Notes: generated from the sequence alone by a model not told the origin. A stretch of DNA of 64,000 nt from Chitinophaga sp. (GCF_019236475.1 NZ_JAFAIX010000001.1:1-64000), one strand, 5' to 3'; counted from the stretch's first letter, positions 53,370-64,000 are shown. Made by a program: numbers and translations.

Positions 53370-54335
53370 ATGACGGAGAACACTTTTAACACACCTGCAC
53401 CGGGATCTCCCGGACCAGAAAAACCCCGCAGCAGTCGGAATGTATTAATTTATGGTATATTGATCGCTGCCCTGGCAGGTACCTGGATATACATGTGGTT
53501 CGATAAGAACAAATCTAACGAAATCGTAACTACTCAAAAAGTCCAGATCGATTCATTAAACACTTCACAAGACGCTTTGAAGCAGGAATATGACGCTGCG
53601 AATGCACGTCTGGATGATCTGATCAGCCAGAACACACGCATGGACAGTCTCGTGAAAACCAAGGATAAGGAAATCCAGGATATGAAAGCGAGGATTTCCA
53701 GTATTCTGAGCAAGAAAAATGCTACACAGTCCGAACTGGCAGAAGCTCGTCGTTTGATTGAGCAATTGAAATCCAACATTGAAGGCTACCAGCAGACTAT
53801 CGAGCGTCTGGAAGGTGAGAAAATTGTGCTGGCTGGTGAAAGAGATGTAGCACGTAAAGAGAGAGATTCTGTATCTACTGTAAAAGACAGTCTTGGTAAG
53901 AAAGTAGAATTGGGTTCTGTACTGCATGCCTCTAATATCAGGCTGGAGCCAATCCGCGTAAAAAATAATGGTAAAGAAGTAGCTACTACTAAAGCCAAGA
54001 AAGCGGATATGATGCGCGTAGAATTTGACCTGGATGATAACAGGATTGCACCTACCGGCGACAAAGAAATCTATGTAGCAATTTCTGCTCCTGATGGATC
54101 ACCACTGGCAGTAGAAGCGCTGGGTTCTGGCAAATTCACACTGGAAGATGGTACTGAGAAACTGTATACAGCTAAGAAAACTGTAAACTATGTACAAGGT
54201 CAGAAACAAGCAGTATCTATGGATTGGAAACAGAATTCTGATTTCAAACCAGGTGACTATGCGGTAGAAATCTATCACAATGGCTTTAAAATTGGTCAAG
54301 GCAAAGTGACTTTGAGAAAGGGTGGATTATTTTAA
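53370..54335 (+). CDS. Membrane-anchored coiled-coil protein, unknown function
   Basis: The product (321 aa) has a short Pro-rich cytoplasmic start, one membrane helix at about residues 25-43 (VLIYGILIAALAGTWIYMW), a long coiled coil at about 50-175 (SQNTRMDSLVKTKDKEIQDM, ARRLIEQLKSNIEGYQQTIE), and a C-terminal beta-rich domain of about 130 residues (NRIAPTGDKEIYVAISAPDG, GDYAVEIYHNGFKIGQGKVT). The C-terminal half resembles an Ig-like periplasmic fold. No named family was recognised. Its own promoter and terminator make it a single-gene unit. An envelope-spanning spacer or sensor role is possible. Confidence 0.78.
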   Translation: MTENTFNTPAPGSPGPEKPRSSRNVLIYGILIAALAGTWIYMWFDKNKSNEIVTTQKVQIDSLNTSQDALKQEYDAANARLDDLISQNTRMDSLVKTKDKEIQDMKARISSILSKKNATQSELAEARRLIEQLKSNIEGYQQTIERLEGEKIVLAGERDVARKERDSVSTVKDSLGKKVELGSVLHASNIRLEPIRVKNNGKEVATTKAKKADMMRVEFDLDDNRIAPTGDKEIYVAISAPDGSPLAVEALGSGKFTLEDGTEKLYTAKKTVNYVQGQKQAVSMDWKQNSDFKPGDYAVEIYHNGFKIGQGKVTLRKGGLF

Positions 54336-54777
54336 TGACTTGTTAATACATACAAGAAATTGCGAAAAGGCGGAACAGTTGTTCCGCCTTTTCTGTTTAA
54401 ATGCGACAAAAAGTTCAACTTTTTTCTCTTGATGCTTTGTTAATGATTAGTTATTGGAGAAAAGTTATATATAAAAATAAAATTAAATTAACGTTCTTTG
54501 TGTTCATAATCAGAAAGAGATAGCCGGAGGCCAGTAAGCACTGGAACAAAGAAACCAATGCATTAAAGCAGCTAGTGACCAGGACGTTTATCGTGTCGGA
54601 AAACCCATATTAAAACTAATCGATTGCAGATTTCAGATTATCCTATTCAAACCCTGAAGTCGGAAGATCCTTTGTTTTAACTATGCCGATCCGGCTCGTT
54701 AATCAAATGAAAAATTGATGCTTTACCTGCCTAAAGCTATTACCGGAATAGTTCAGAAGCCCAATTAATACATAAGC
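54336..54777 (+). other. Long leader or intergenic region before the response regulator
   Basis: This 442-base stretch holds a terminator (54365-54392), then an A/T-rich segment, then about 270 bases of mixed composition with no open frame of note. CCAGT (54531-54535) and ACTGG (54540-54544) form a small hairpin, and GCCG/CGGC pair near 54690. No known RNA family was recognised. It may carry a long 5' leader or a small RNA gene. Confidence 0.3.
54365..54392 (+). terminator. Terminator after the coiled-coil gene
   Basis: AAAAGGCGGAAC (54365-54376) pairs with GTTCCGCCTTTT (54381-54392) around AGTT. Confidence 0.85.
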
Positions 54778-55173
54778 ATGGAAGACATCAACAAAATAGT
54801 GTACGTTGTAGATGATGATGAGATATTTCATTTCATCATTAAAAAAATGTTGGTACAGCAGGACGACAATCTGGTTGTGACATCATTTCTTTGTGCAGAG
54901 GAAGCCCTGGACCATCTAGCAGCCGTACCTCAGCCGCCATTGCCTTCTCTTATTATCCTGGACATGAATATGGACCGTATGAATGGATGGGATTTTATAG
55001 AGGCGTATCGTGGTCTGAAAACATCCCTCAAAAACTCGATTCCGATTATTATGTGTTCATCCTCTGTGGATGTTCGGGATTTGCAAAAAGTGGAAAAGAC
55101 GCCGGAGTTAATGGCGTACATCACAAAGCCCCTGGACAAAAACAAACTAAAGGTGATTGAGGAATATCTCTAA
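54778..55173 (+). CDS. Single-domain response regulator (CheY-like)
   Basis: This is a receiver domain without an output domain (131 aa). The acidic pocket is VVDDDEIFHF, the phospho-accepting Asp is in LIILDMNMDRMNGWDF, the Thr/Ser switch is IMCSSSVD, and the conserved Lys is in YITKPLDKNKL. No kinase gene is adjacent, so its partner and target are unknown. It has a long leader and is followed by a perfect hairpin. Confidence 0.92.
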   Translation: MEDINKIVYVVDDDEIFHFIIKKMLVQQDDNLVVTSFLCAEEALDHLAAVPQPPLPSLIILDMNMDRMNGWDFIEAYRGLKTSLKNSIPIIMCSSSVDVRDLQKVEKTPELMAYITKPLDKNKLKVIEEYL

Positions 55174-55176
55174 AAG

Positions 55177-55211
55177 AAAAGGCCCTCTCTGCTGCGCAGA
55201 GAGGGCCTTTT
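55177..55211. terminator. Bidirectional terminator
   Basis: AAAAGGCCCTCTCTGC (55177-55192) pairs perfectly with GCAGAGAGGGCCTTTT (55196-55211) around the triloop TGC. It separates the convergent response regulator and ABC-F genes. Confidence 0.9.
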
Positions 55212-55231
55212 AGATTTATGTATCTTAACGA

Positions 55232-57168
<1,937 letters not shown>

Positions 57169-57394
57169 CTGTTAAATTATTATACCGAAGTTCATAAAAT
57201 TGATACCCTGCTAAATGCAGGTACCGATCCAGCCACTATCGCCACCAAATCTGCAATGTCCCTGGCAGAAGTGCAAGCTACCATTCGCACTATTCAGACC
57301 TATGAAGCCGCCCACCCTGGCACCGATCTATGCCAAATCTATGTACCTGGATAATTTCGCCGATACACTGGAATTGGATATGAACAAATTATGA
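57169..57394 (+). pseudogene. Frameshifted 3' remnant of an unrecognised gene
   Basis: One frame reads open from 57169 to a TAA at 57352-57354 and includes IDTLLNAGTDPATIATKSAM and LAEVQATIRTIQTYEAAHPG. The +1 frame continues from about 57329 as YAKSMYLDNFADTLELDMNK and ends at TGA 57392-57394. Removing one base near C328 would join them into a single C-terminus of about 74 residues. Composition and residue use look coding. The AEVQATIRTIQTYE part could be a helix-turn-helix. An in-frame TAG at 57166-57168 and the lack of a start mark it as degraded. The family was not recognised. Confidence 0.55.
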
Positions 57395-57448
57395 GCTGTA
57401 TCATGAAATCTATTTCGTCCGTATCTTTAGCGCAAAATAACTGCCGCT

Positions 57449-58111
57449 ATGACTGATTATAATCAGGTTTTTGAGAACAACAGAAGGTGGGTTGCTTCTA
57501 AAACAGCCACTGAAGCCGATTTCTTTGAGAAAATGGTGGATTCCCAATCACCCAAATATCTTTACATTGGTTGTAGCGACAGCCGTGTACCTACGAATGA
57601 AATTATGGGCCTGGAAGCCGGGGAAGTATTCGTACACCGCAACATTGCCAATCTCGTCTGCAATACAGACTTGAATGTGATGTCTGTGATCAACTATGCA
57701 GTGGTACACCTGGAAGTGAAACACATCGTAGTTTGTGGTCACTATAATTGTGGCGGCGTGAAAGCTGCTATGCAACCACAAGACCTCGGTATCCTAAATC
57801 CATGGCTCCGGAATATCCGGGATGTATATCGCCTGCACATGGATGAGCTCAACAGTATCACTAATGAACATGAACGTTACAATCGCCTGGTAGAACTGAA
57901 CGTACAGGAACAATGCATCAATATTGTCAAAACGGCTGCTGTTCAGAAAATGTATACCAATCGCGGCTACCCTACTGTTCATGGTTGGGTATACGATCTT
58001 AAGAATGGCTTACTGAAAGATCTCCAAATCGATTTCGAAGGGGTACTTCACGAAATACAACGTATTTACGACCTGACTGGTCAAGGCCTGATGAAGAATG
58101 ATCCTGAATAA
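57449..58111 (+). CDS. can: Beta-class carbonic anhydrase
   Basis: This is a zinc enzyme that interconverts CO2 and bicarbonate (220 aa). Zinc ligands are Cys42 in GCSDSRVP, His98 and Cys101 in CGHYNCGG. The Asp44-Arg46 dyad is present. The ATG at 57449 gives MTDYNQVFENNRRWV. TATCTTTA at 57422-57429 is a near match to the -7 box. It is followed by murI after 15 bases, probably one operon. Confidence 0.95.
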   Translation: MTDYNQVFENNRRWVASKTATEADFFEKMVDSQSPKYLYIGCSDSRVPTNEIMGLEAGEVFVHRNIANLVCNTDLNVMSVINYAVVHLEVKHIVVCGHYNCGGVKAAMQPQDLGILNPWLRNIRDVYRLHMDELNSITNEHERYNRLVELNVQEQCINIVKTAAVQKMYTNRGYPTVHGWVYDLKNGLLKDLQIDFEGVLHEIQRIYDLTGQGLMKNDPE

Positions 58112-58126
58112 TTACAACTAATAACT

Positions 58127-58951
58127 ATGGGTCCTATCGGTATTTTTGACTCAGGCTATGGCGGCCTGACGGTCATGAAAGAGATTGTAGCTGAGCTACC
58201 GGATTTCGACTATATCTACCTCGGAGATAATGCCCGCGCCCCTTATGGCAACCGGGGATTTGACTCCATTCATACCTATACCCTACAATGCGTTCAGCAA
58301 TTGTTCCATATGGGATGTCCACTGGTGATCGTAGCCTGTAATACCGCTTCTGCCAAAGCACTCAGAACCATTCAGCAAAAGGATCTGCCGAATATCGCTC
58401 CAAACAATAGGGTACTGGGCGTTATCAGACCTACTACTGAAATGGTAGGCTCTATCACGCAAACAGGAGAAGTAGGTATCCTCGCTACCAACGGTACGGT
58501 TAATTCAGAATCCTACCCGATAGAAATTGCCAAATTCTATCCGCATGTGAAAACATTCCAGCAAGCCTGCCCGATGTGGGTACCGCTGATTGAGAATAAT
58601 GAACATGACAACGAGGGCGCGGATTACTTCGTGAAAGAATATCTCGATAAAATCCTCTCCCAATCTACTAATATCGATACCCTGGTATTGGGCTGCACCC
58701 ACTACCCTTTGCTGATGCGCAAAATACGGCAGCATCTGCCAGGTGGGATCACGGTACTGGCACAAGGAAAAATCGTCTCCCGCAGCCTAAAGGAATACCT
58801 GAAAAGACATCCTGAAATGGAAAAGCGGCTAACGAAAACGCATAAACGTACTTTCTATACAACAGATGATCCTGGGATCTTTGATAAGATGGCGGAGATT
58901 TTCTTTGGACATGCAGTTTCTTCTGAAAAGATTGATGCAGAAAAATTATAA
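58127..58951 (+). CDS. murI: Glutamate racemase
   Basis: This enzyme supplies D-glutamate for peptidoglycan (274 aa). IGIFDSGYGGLTVMKEI is the N-terminal signature with Asp8. The two catalytic cysteines are Cys71 in ACNTAS and Cys190 in LGCTHYPLL. The ATG gives MGPIGIFDSG. It is close behind the carbonic anhydrase gene and is followed by a very long hairpin. Confidence 0.96.
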   Translation: MGPIGIFDSGYGGLTVMKEIVAELPDFDYIYLGDNARAPYGNRGFDSIHTYTLQCVQQLFHMGCPLVIVACNTASAKALRTIQQKDLPNIAPNNRVLGVIRPTTEMVGSITQTGEVGILATNGTVNSESYPIEIAKFYPHVKTFQQACPMWVPLIENNEHDNEGADYFVKEYLDKILSQSTNIDTLVLGCTHYPLLMRKIRQHLPGGITVLAQGKIVSRSLKEYLKRHPEMEKRLTKTHKRTFYTTDDPGIFDKMAEIFFGHAVSSEKIDAEKL

Positions 58952-58966
58952 TTAAGAAACTGTATC

Positions 58967-59023
58967 AAAAAATGGGAAAAGGGAAATGATGTCTGCGACA
59001 TCATTTCCCTTTTCCCATTTTTT
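58967..59023. terminator. Very long perfect hairpin with GATGTC core
   Basis: A 27-bp perfect stem (58967-58993 with 58997-59023) encloses the triloop TGC. The centre reads GATGTC-TGC-GACATC, and the arms end in A6 and T6. It follows murI and faces the convergent oligopeptidase gene. Confidence 0.9.
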
Positions 59024-59024
59024 C

Positions 59025-59053
59025 GTCGCCCCTGCCCGCTGGGCAGGGGCGAC
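59025..59053. repeat. REP-like palindrome after the murI hairpin
   Basis: GTCGCCCCTGCCC (59025-59037) pairs perfectly with GGGCAGGGGCGAC (59041-59053) around GCT. It is a further member of the CTGCCC/GGGCAG family, one base from the long hairpin. Confidence 0.8.
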
Positions 59054-59055
59054 AA

Positions 59056-59078
59056 GCAGGATAGCTTTTTTATCCTGC
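59056..59078 (-). terminator. Hairpin downstream of the oligopeptidase gene
   Basis: GCAGGATA (59056-59063) pairs with TATCCTGC (59071-59078) around a T-rich loop. It is the nearest hairpin to the end of the minus-strand oligopeptidase gene. Confidence 0.5.
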
Positions 59079-59108
59079 CGCTTTTAAGACGACAGGCTGG
59101 AGCGTTTT

Positions 59109-61154
59109 TTAATATCCTTCCAATTTTAACAAGAATGCGAATTCCAATGCCTTATCCTTCAGGGCTTCAAATCTCCCGGAAGCCCCTCCATGGCCGGTTT
59201 CCATATTCGTATGCAATAACAACAAATGATGATCGGTTTTCATCTCTCTCAACTTGGCCACCCATTTTGCAGGTTCCCAGTATTGCACTTGTGAATCATG
59301 TAGTCCGGTTGTTACCAACACATTCGGATAGTCAGTACGACGCACATTATCATATGGAGAATAAGACAGCATATAATCATATGCATCTTTGTTCTTAGGA
59401 TTGCCCCACTCATCGAATTCCCCGGTGGTAAGCGGTATGCTCTCATCCAGCATGGTGGTAACTACATCTACGAATGGCACCTGTGCTACCATACCATTCC
59501 ACAACTCCGGACGCATGTTCATCACTGCACCCATCAACAGGCCGCCAGCACTGCCACCCATGGCATATAAATGTGCCGGTGAAGTATATTTTTCCCTGAC
59601 CAGAAAATCAGCGCAATCTATGAAATCAGTAAAGGTGTTTTTCTTCTTGAACATCTTCCCATCTTCATACCACTGACGACCCATATCTTGCCCGCCGCGG
59701 ATGTGAGCGATGGCATATGCAAAGCCACGATCCAGTAAACTGAGGGTCGTGGAACTGAAATATACATCCATGCTATGTCCGTATGATCCGTATGCATATA
59801 GCAATAGCGGGCGACTCCCGTCTCTCGTAAAACCTTTACGATACACAATAGATACAGGTACCGATGTGCCATCGGTGGCTACTGCCATTAAACGCTCTGA
59901 GACGTACTGCGACTGATCATATCCCCCCAACACTTCCTGGCGGCGCTTCAGCACGGATTCCTGCGTCTGCATGTTATAATCATACACGGAGCTGGGCGTT
60001 ATCATAGATACATAGCCATAGCGAAGCTGGAAGCTGTCCATCTCCGGATTATTGCTGATATAGGCAGAATAAGCAGGTTCAGAGAATTTGATATATTGCT
60101 CCTTGCCAGTTCTGAATTCGATAATACGAATCTGCGTGAGCCCTTGGCTACGCTCATTCAGAGCCATATATTCCCGGAAAAGCGAGAGCTCCTCCAGCAA
60201 TACATCACTACGATGCGGAATTAATTCCTGCCAATGCTCCCTGGAAGTCTGATCCAGCGAACATTGCATCAGTTTGAAATTCAGCGCGTCCCAGTTGGTG
60301 AGTATATAAAATTTATCATCGCGATGATCCACCTGATAGAGCATTTCACGGGTACGCGGATGAAATACCACGAACTCCGCTTCTGGCGTTTTAGCGCTGA
60401 TATAGCGGATTTCAGATGTTAGCGTGCTCTCGCTGGTGATCATAATATATGCACCGGATTTGGTTTTATGAACACCTACATCAAAGGTTTCATCTGTTTC
60501 TACATATACCTCTTTATCATCGGTTATGCCCAGCACGTGGCGCATTACACGGTCAGACCGCAAGGTAACAGGATCTTTTCGTGTATAGAACAACGTTAGA
60601 TTATCTGCCGCCCAGGTGTATGAAGGCGATGTATCCAGGATACTGTCTGGCAGCAGTTCTCCGGTGCTCAGGTCTTTTATGCGAAGGGTATATTTACGGC
60701 GACTTACCGTATCAATGCCATAAGCTAGCAGTCGCGCATCCGGACTGATAGTGAGTCCACTCACCTGGCAGTAGCTATGTCCTTCTGCCAGGATATTCAC
60801 ATCTAGGATGATTTCCTCCGGGTTGTCCAGGTGCTCTTTTTTGCGGCAATAGATGGGATATTCTCTCCCCTCTTCGAATCGGGTATAGTAATAGTAGCCG
60901 TTTTTCAAATAGGGCACGCCCATATCTGTTTCTTTAATACGGCCTTTCATCTCATGGAAAAGCTGTTCCCGCAACTCTTTTTGAGGAGCAAGAACAGCTT
61001 CCAGGTATGTATTTTCGGCATTCAGGTAATCAATTACCTGTTGATTTTCGCGATCATTCAGCCAGTAATAGTCATCTTGACGGGTATGTCCGTGGATGGA
61101 AAGTTTTTTTGCGATCTTCTCTGCGGACGGTGGGGTAATGTTTTCCATGCTCAT
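59109..61154 (-). CDS. ptrB: Oligopeptidase B (S9 family)
   Basis: This serine peptidase (681 aa; E. coli PtrB has 686) cleaves short peptides after basic residues. The N-terminal beta-propeller covers about residues 75-410 and the hydrolase domain the rest. The triad is Ser535 in AMGGSAGGLL, Asp620 in TGLHDSQVQYW and His655 in ETGHGGASGR. VSIVYRKGFTRDGSRPLLLY is the family signature. No signal peptide is present, so it is cytosolic. The first ATG is used; a second ATG two codons on is equally possible. Confidence 0.94.
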   Translation of the reverse strand: MSMENITPPSAEKIAKKLSIHGHTRQDDYYWLNDRENQQVIDYLNAENTYLEAVLAPQKELREQLFHEMKGRIKETDMGVPYLKNGYYYYTRFEEGREYPIYCRKKEHLDNPEEIILDVNILAEGHSYCQVSGLTISPDARLLAYGIDTVSRRKYTLRIKDLSTGELLPDSILDTSPSYTWAADNLTLFYTRKDPVTLRSDRVMRHVLGITDDKEVYVETDETFDVGVHKTKSGAYIMITSESTLTSEIRYISAKTPEAEFVVFHPRTREMLYQVDHRDDKFYILTNWDALNFKLMQCSLDQTSREHWQELIPHRSDVLLEELSLFREYMALNERSQGLTQIRIIEFRTGKEQYIKFSEPAYSAYISNNPEMDSFQLRYGYVSMITPSSVYDYNMQTQESVLKRRQEVLGGYDQSQYVSERLMAVATDGTSVPVSIVYRKGFTRDGSRPLLLYAYGSYGHSMDVYFSSTTLSLLDRGFAYAIAHIRGGQDMGRQWYEDGKMFKKKNTFTDFIDCADFLVREKYTSPAHLYAMGGSAGGLLMGAVMNMRPELWNGMVAQVPFVDVVTTMLDESIPLTTGEFDEWGNPKNKDAYDYMLSYSPYDNVRRTDYPNVLVTTGLHDSQVQYWEPAKWVAKLREMKTDHHLLLLHTNMETGHGGASGRFEALKDKALEFAFLLKLEGY

Positions 61155-61197
61155 CTTGCATTGTTTTGAATGCAGATAAAAATACGGAAAATATTAC

Positions 61198-62583
61198 CTA
61201 TACGATTTTCATGGCCACCGGATCCCAATGAATCAATTGTTTGCTGAAATAACTTTCGTTAGAAAGCAGTGCTGGACCGGCTGCACGGAGGCCGAAAGTT
61301 GCATCTTCCACCACTTGTTTGCCGGTGCGTACCGATTCAAAGAAATTCCGGAAGTGATCTAAGCGATCATCATAGCCTGCAGGAGCAGTAAAATTAGAGG
61401 TGGTTACCTCCGCCTTACTAGGATTAGCCCCATATTGTTGTTTATAATTATCGACAAACTGTTGCTGAGTGGCCTCTGGGAAAGTATTGAAGGTGTCCCA
61501 TCCGCCATAGCCGGGCGCCTGCGGCAGTTTATGTTTTTTGATTTTGAATTCGTTGCCACCGAGTTCCATCACGCCATCCGTACCGATAAGGCGCGTAAAC
61601 TCGCCACCACCGCCACCATCCGCGAAATTCACCCGCAGCGTCATTTGGAAAGCAGGGTGTGTACTGGTGGCAGGATAATCGAAAATAGCCACTACTACAT
61701 CTGGCACATCTCTGCCATCCTTCCACTGCACCAGGTTGCCGGTAGCATATACTCGCTCAGGCCCCAGAGAACCTGTGATATAATGTAGCCCAGAAATCAG
61801 GTGTACAAAGAGATCGCCGGGAATGCCCGTTCCATAGGCCTTATAATTGCGCCAGCGGAAGAAGCGTTTCGGATCGAACGGTATTTTGGAAGTATCCTTC
61901 AGGTAAGTATCGAAATCGACTGTTTTAGGAGAAGCATCTGGCGGAATAGAGTATTGCCAGGCGCCGAGTGCAGAATGGCGGTCCATACGGGCTTCCACGA
62001 TATTGAGCTGCCCTATTTCCCCTGCCAGGTATTTTTTCCGGGCTTCTGCCAATACAATACTGCTCACCCGCTGGCTCCCCACCTGGAAAACGGCTTTGGT
62101 GCGCTGTTGTGTGGCAATTACCTGGTGCCCTTCGTCAATTTGCTGCACCATTGGCTTTTCACAATACACTGCTTTACCGGCATTCATGGCATCAATCGCC
62201 ATGGTATCATGCCAGAAATCGGGCGTAGCAATGATCACCGCATCAATATCTTTCCGACGAAGGATTTCGCGGTAATCGCGCGTAGTAAAGACTTGTTTGC
62301 CATAAATTTCTTTTACCCGGGTGAGATGCCCGTCGTATAGATCGGCTGCTGCTACAAATTCAACACCTGGGACTTTCAGGGCGCAGTTAACATCGCCGAA
62401 GCCCATAATACCCATGCCGAAGCAAGCGAGTCTGATTTTATCATTGGAAGACACGTAGTCCGCGGGCTGCAGTAGTTCCATGGTTTCGCGGTCTTTGGCA
62501 AGAGCTGCCAGTGGGCCAACTCCCAGCAGGGCCGCGGTGCTGCCGAGATGTTTGATAAATTTTCTGCGAGATTGTTCAGACAT
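61198..62583 (-). CDS. Tat-exported Gfo/Idh/MocA family oxidoreductase
   Basis: This is an NAD(P)-dependent dehydrogenase of sugar or inositol type (461 aa). The N-terminus SEQSRRKFIKHLGSTAALLG has the twin-Arg motif and hydrophobic stretch of a Tat signal. The Rossmann part shows LACFGMGIMGFGDVNCAL, and the EKPM motif (VYCEKPMVQQ) carries the catalytic Lys region. Periplasmic export is common for this Bacteroidota subgroup, which binds its cofactor before export. The substrate is unknown. It is 43 bases upstream of ptrB, so the two may be cotranscribed. Confidence 0.88.
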   Translation of the reverse strand: MSEQSRRKFIKHLGSTAALLGVGPLAALAKDRETMELLQPADYVSSNDKIRLACFGMGIMGFGDVNCALKVPGVEFVAAADLYDGHLTRVKEIYGKQVFTTRDYREILRRKDIDAVIIATPDFWHDTMAIDAMNAGKAVYCEKPMVQQIDEGHQVIATQQRTKAVFQVGSQRVSSIVLAEARKKYLAGEIGQLNIVEARMDRHSALGAWQYSIPPDASPKTVDFDTYLKDTSKIPFDPKRFFRWRNYKAYGTGIPGDLFVHLISGLHYITGSLGPERVYATGNLVQWKDGRDVPDVVVAIFDYPATSTHPAFQMTLRVNFADGGGGGEFTRLIGTDGVMELGGNEFKIKKHKLPQAPGYGGWDTFNTFPEATQQQFVDNYKQQYGANPSKAEVTTSNFTAPAGYDDRLDHFRNFFESVRTGKQVVEDATFGLRAAGPALLSNESYFSKQLIHWDPVAMKIV

Positions 62584-62666
62584 AAGGTTTCAGTTGAGAG
62601 AAACACATGATAGTAAAAAAATCCCGGAAGGCAGGTAATAGAAGGATGAGTGGCGGGCAAAAAAAA

Positions 62667-62687
62667 TCCTCTCCACGAGGGAGAGGA
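62667..62687 (-). terminator. Terminator after sdhB
   Basis: TCCTCTCC (62667-62674) pairs with GGAGAGGA (62680-62687). On the minus strand it is followed by eight T residues, closing the sdh operon. Confidence 0.8.
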
Positions 62688-62722
62688 CTTTTAAATATTG
62701 CATCAGTTAGTAAAAAGCTGAC

Positions 62723-63487
62723 TTATTTCTCTGTGGTCATACCAGCGCTGATGAACTCACGGTTCAGGCGAGCGATATTGGTCAGAGAGATTTCTTTAGG
62801 ACATTCCGCTTCGCAAGCGCCAGTGTTGGTGCAGCTACCGAAACCTTCTTTATCCATTTGTGCCACCATGTTGAGGGCACGTGTTTTTCTTTCAGGATCA
62901 CCTTGTGGTAACAGTGCCAGTTGAGAAACTTTCGCAGATACGAAGAGCATTGCAGAAGAGTTTTTACAAGCAGCTACGCAAGCGCCACAACCGATACATG
63001 CAGCAGCAGCGAAAGCCAGATCAGCTTTATGTTTATCCACAGGAATGCAGTTAGCATCCTGGGCGTTACCTGTGTTTACAGATACATAACCACCCGCTTC
63101 GATGATACGATCGAAAGCGCTACGATCTACGGTCAGATCTTTAATCACAGGGAAAGCACCTGCTCTCCAAGGTTCAACGGTGATAGTATCGCCGTTTTTG
63201 AAAGCGCGCATGTGCAACTGGCAGGTAGTAGTACCGTCCCAAGGACCGTGAGCGCGACCATTGATGTGCATAGAGCACATACCGCAGATACCTTCGCGGC
63301 AATCGTGGTCAAATGCGATTGGATCTTTTCCTTCGTTGATCAGTTCTTCATTCACCACGTCGAACATTTCCAGGAAAGACATTTCAGAAGAAATATCTTT
63401 TGCCTGCAGTGTTTCAAATCTACCCTGATCGTTTTTATTTTTCTGCCTCCACACTTTTAATGTGAGGTTCATGTTATAATGTTCCAT
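62723..63487 (-). CDS. sdhB: Succinate dehydrogenase/fumarate reductase iron-sulfur subunit
   Basis: This is the iron-sulfur subunit of complex II (254 aa) that passes electrons from FAD to the membrane quinone site. The [2Fe-2S] ligands are in [17 protein letters not shown] with a later Cys (TTTCQLHM). The C-terminal clusters use [15 protein letters not shown] and [18 protein letters not shown]. The ATG at 63487 gives [13 protein letters not shown]. One at 63472 ([10 protein letters not shown]) fits many relatives equally well. An in-frame TTG at 63532 was rejected. It follows sdhA by 59 bases. Confidence 0.94.
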   Translation of the reverse strand: MEHYNMNLTLKVWRQKNKNDQGRFETLQAKDISSEMSFLEMFDVVNEELINEGKDPIAFDHDCREGICGMCSMHINGRAHGPWDGTTTCQLHMRAFKNGDTITVEPWRAGAFPVIKDLTVDRSAFDRIIEAGGYVSVNTGNAQDANCIPVDKHKADLAFAAAACIGCGACVAACKNSSAMLFVSAKVSQLALLPQGDPERKTRALNMVAQMDKEGFGSCTNTGACEAECPKEISLTNIARLNREFISAGMTTEK

Positions 63488-63546
63488 GTGTTGGACAATT
63501 ATTTGATTATTAATCGTGGCCGTATTGTACAATGTGGCCGTTACCC

Positions 63547-64000
63547 TTATTTGTAGCTACGTTGAGTAGGTTTAACTTCTTCGAATACCAGGTCTTCTTT
63601 GTGAAGAACGTAATCGGAAGGACCTTTGTATTCCCATGCAGCTACATAGCTGAAGTTAGCGTCATCGCGTTGTGCTTCACCATCTTCTGTTTGTGATTCT
63701 TCACGGAAGTGGCCACCGCAAGATTCGCGACGATTGAGCGCGTCCATGCACATCAGTTCACCCAGTTCGAGGAAGTCAGCCACACGGCCAGCTTTTTCGA
63801 GTTCAGGGTTGAATTCGTTGATATCGCCAGGGATACGTACATCTTTCCAGAATTCAGCGCGGAGGGCTTGGATTTCCTGGATTGCTTCTTTCAGACCTTG
63901 TTCGTTACGTGCCATACCACATTTATCCCACATGATTTTTCCCAGCTTTTTGTGGAAGTGGTCAACGGATTTGGAACCCTTGATGCTCATCAATTTAGTG
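63547..64000 (-). CDS. sdhA: Succinate dehydrogenase/fumarate reductase flavoprotein subunit, 3' part
   Basis: About 150 C-terminal residues of the flavoprotein are present, and the reading frame stays open to the window edge. The part seen is the C-terminal helical domain ([20 protein letters not shown]) and capping tail ([20 protein letters not shown] is the conserved block with the RESxGxHxRED-type motif). The missing 5' part would hold the FAD domain. It lies directly before sdhB. Confidence 0.93.
   Translation of the reverse strand, partial: TKLMSIKGSKSVDHFHKKLGKIMWDKCGMARNEQGLKEAIQEIQALRAEFWKDVRIPGDINEFNPELEKAGRVADFLELGELMCMDALNRRESCGGHFREESQTEDGEAQRDDANFSYVAAWEYKGPSDYVLHKEDLVFEEVKPTQRSYK

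Overview
The window reads as a chromosomal segment of a Bacteroidota bacterium, most likely family Chitinophagaceae (Chitinophaga-like). The pointers are a SusC/SusD pair driven by an ECF sigma factor and a FecR anti-sigma factor, a BlaI/M56-TonB pair, a Bacteroidota-style AIR synthase, a membrane-free FtsE, promoters of the TTG-N19/20-TAnnTTTG type, and a lack of Shine-Dalgarno sequences before most starts. No tRNA, rRNA, CRISPR array or prophage was recognised.

Layout. 1-1726: an IS1182-type insertion sequence with a hairpin at each end, followed by an AT-rich accessory stretch (about 1730-3750) with a small secreted protein and an MG2-like surface protein. 4123-9713 (minus): a LysM/double-psi-barrel protein, an RsmF-type rRNA methyltransferase, and the three-subunit proton-translocating transhydrogenase pntAa-pntAb-pntB. 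9776-19687: a complete haem route from glutamyl-tRNA to protohaem, with hemH-hemG on the minus strand diverging from hemA-hemC-hemD-hemE-hemF-hemB-hemL. 19862-27101: sigma/FecR/SusC/SusD/lipoprotein locus for uptake of an unknown ligand, with no linked degradative enzyme. 27231-33460: a small secreted protein and a tripartite RND efflux operon. 33471-33758: a tandem array of 66-bp REP-like units ending in a long perfect hairpin. 33776-35502: two tandem secreted alpha/beta hydrolases. 35554-43028: O-methyltransferase and family 2 glycosyltransferase, an unknown secreted protein, OxyR, an M48 lipoprotein protease, plsY, prmA and another unknown secreted protein. 43104-46913 (minus): ftsE, rpsO and pnp. 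47178-49102: a BlaI-like repressor and M56 sensor protease behind three evenly phased operators. 49176-53262: purM and ribF diverging, then holA and a DEDD exonuclease. 53370-58951: a coiled-coil membrane protein, a single-domain response regulator, an ABC-F protein, a frameshifted gene remnant, carbonic anhydrase and murI. 59109-64000 (minus): oligopeptidase B, a Tat-type oxidoreductase, sdhB and the 3' part of sdhA (cut by the window).

Most of the window is ordinary core metabolism. The signals that most merit a second look are: (i) a dispersed composite element pairing a CTGCC/GGGCAG palindrome with a very long perfect hairpin whose centre is always a GACGTC-type core (three loci); (ii) three ACTAA-N4-TTAGT operators at exact 20-bp spacing before the BlaI homologue; (iii) an ABC-F protein in which one composite ATP site has lost both of its halves; (iv) an undescribed frameshifted coding remnant before the carbonic anhydrase gene; (v) a hairpin cluster upstream of rpsO. 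Several gene starts were moved on the basis of codon identity or promoter position.
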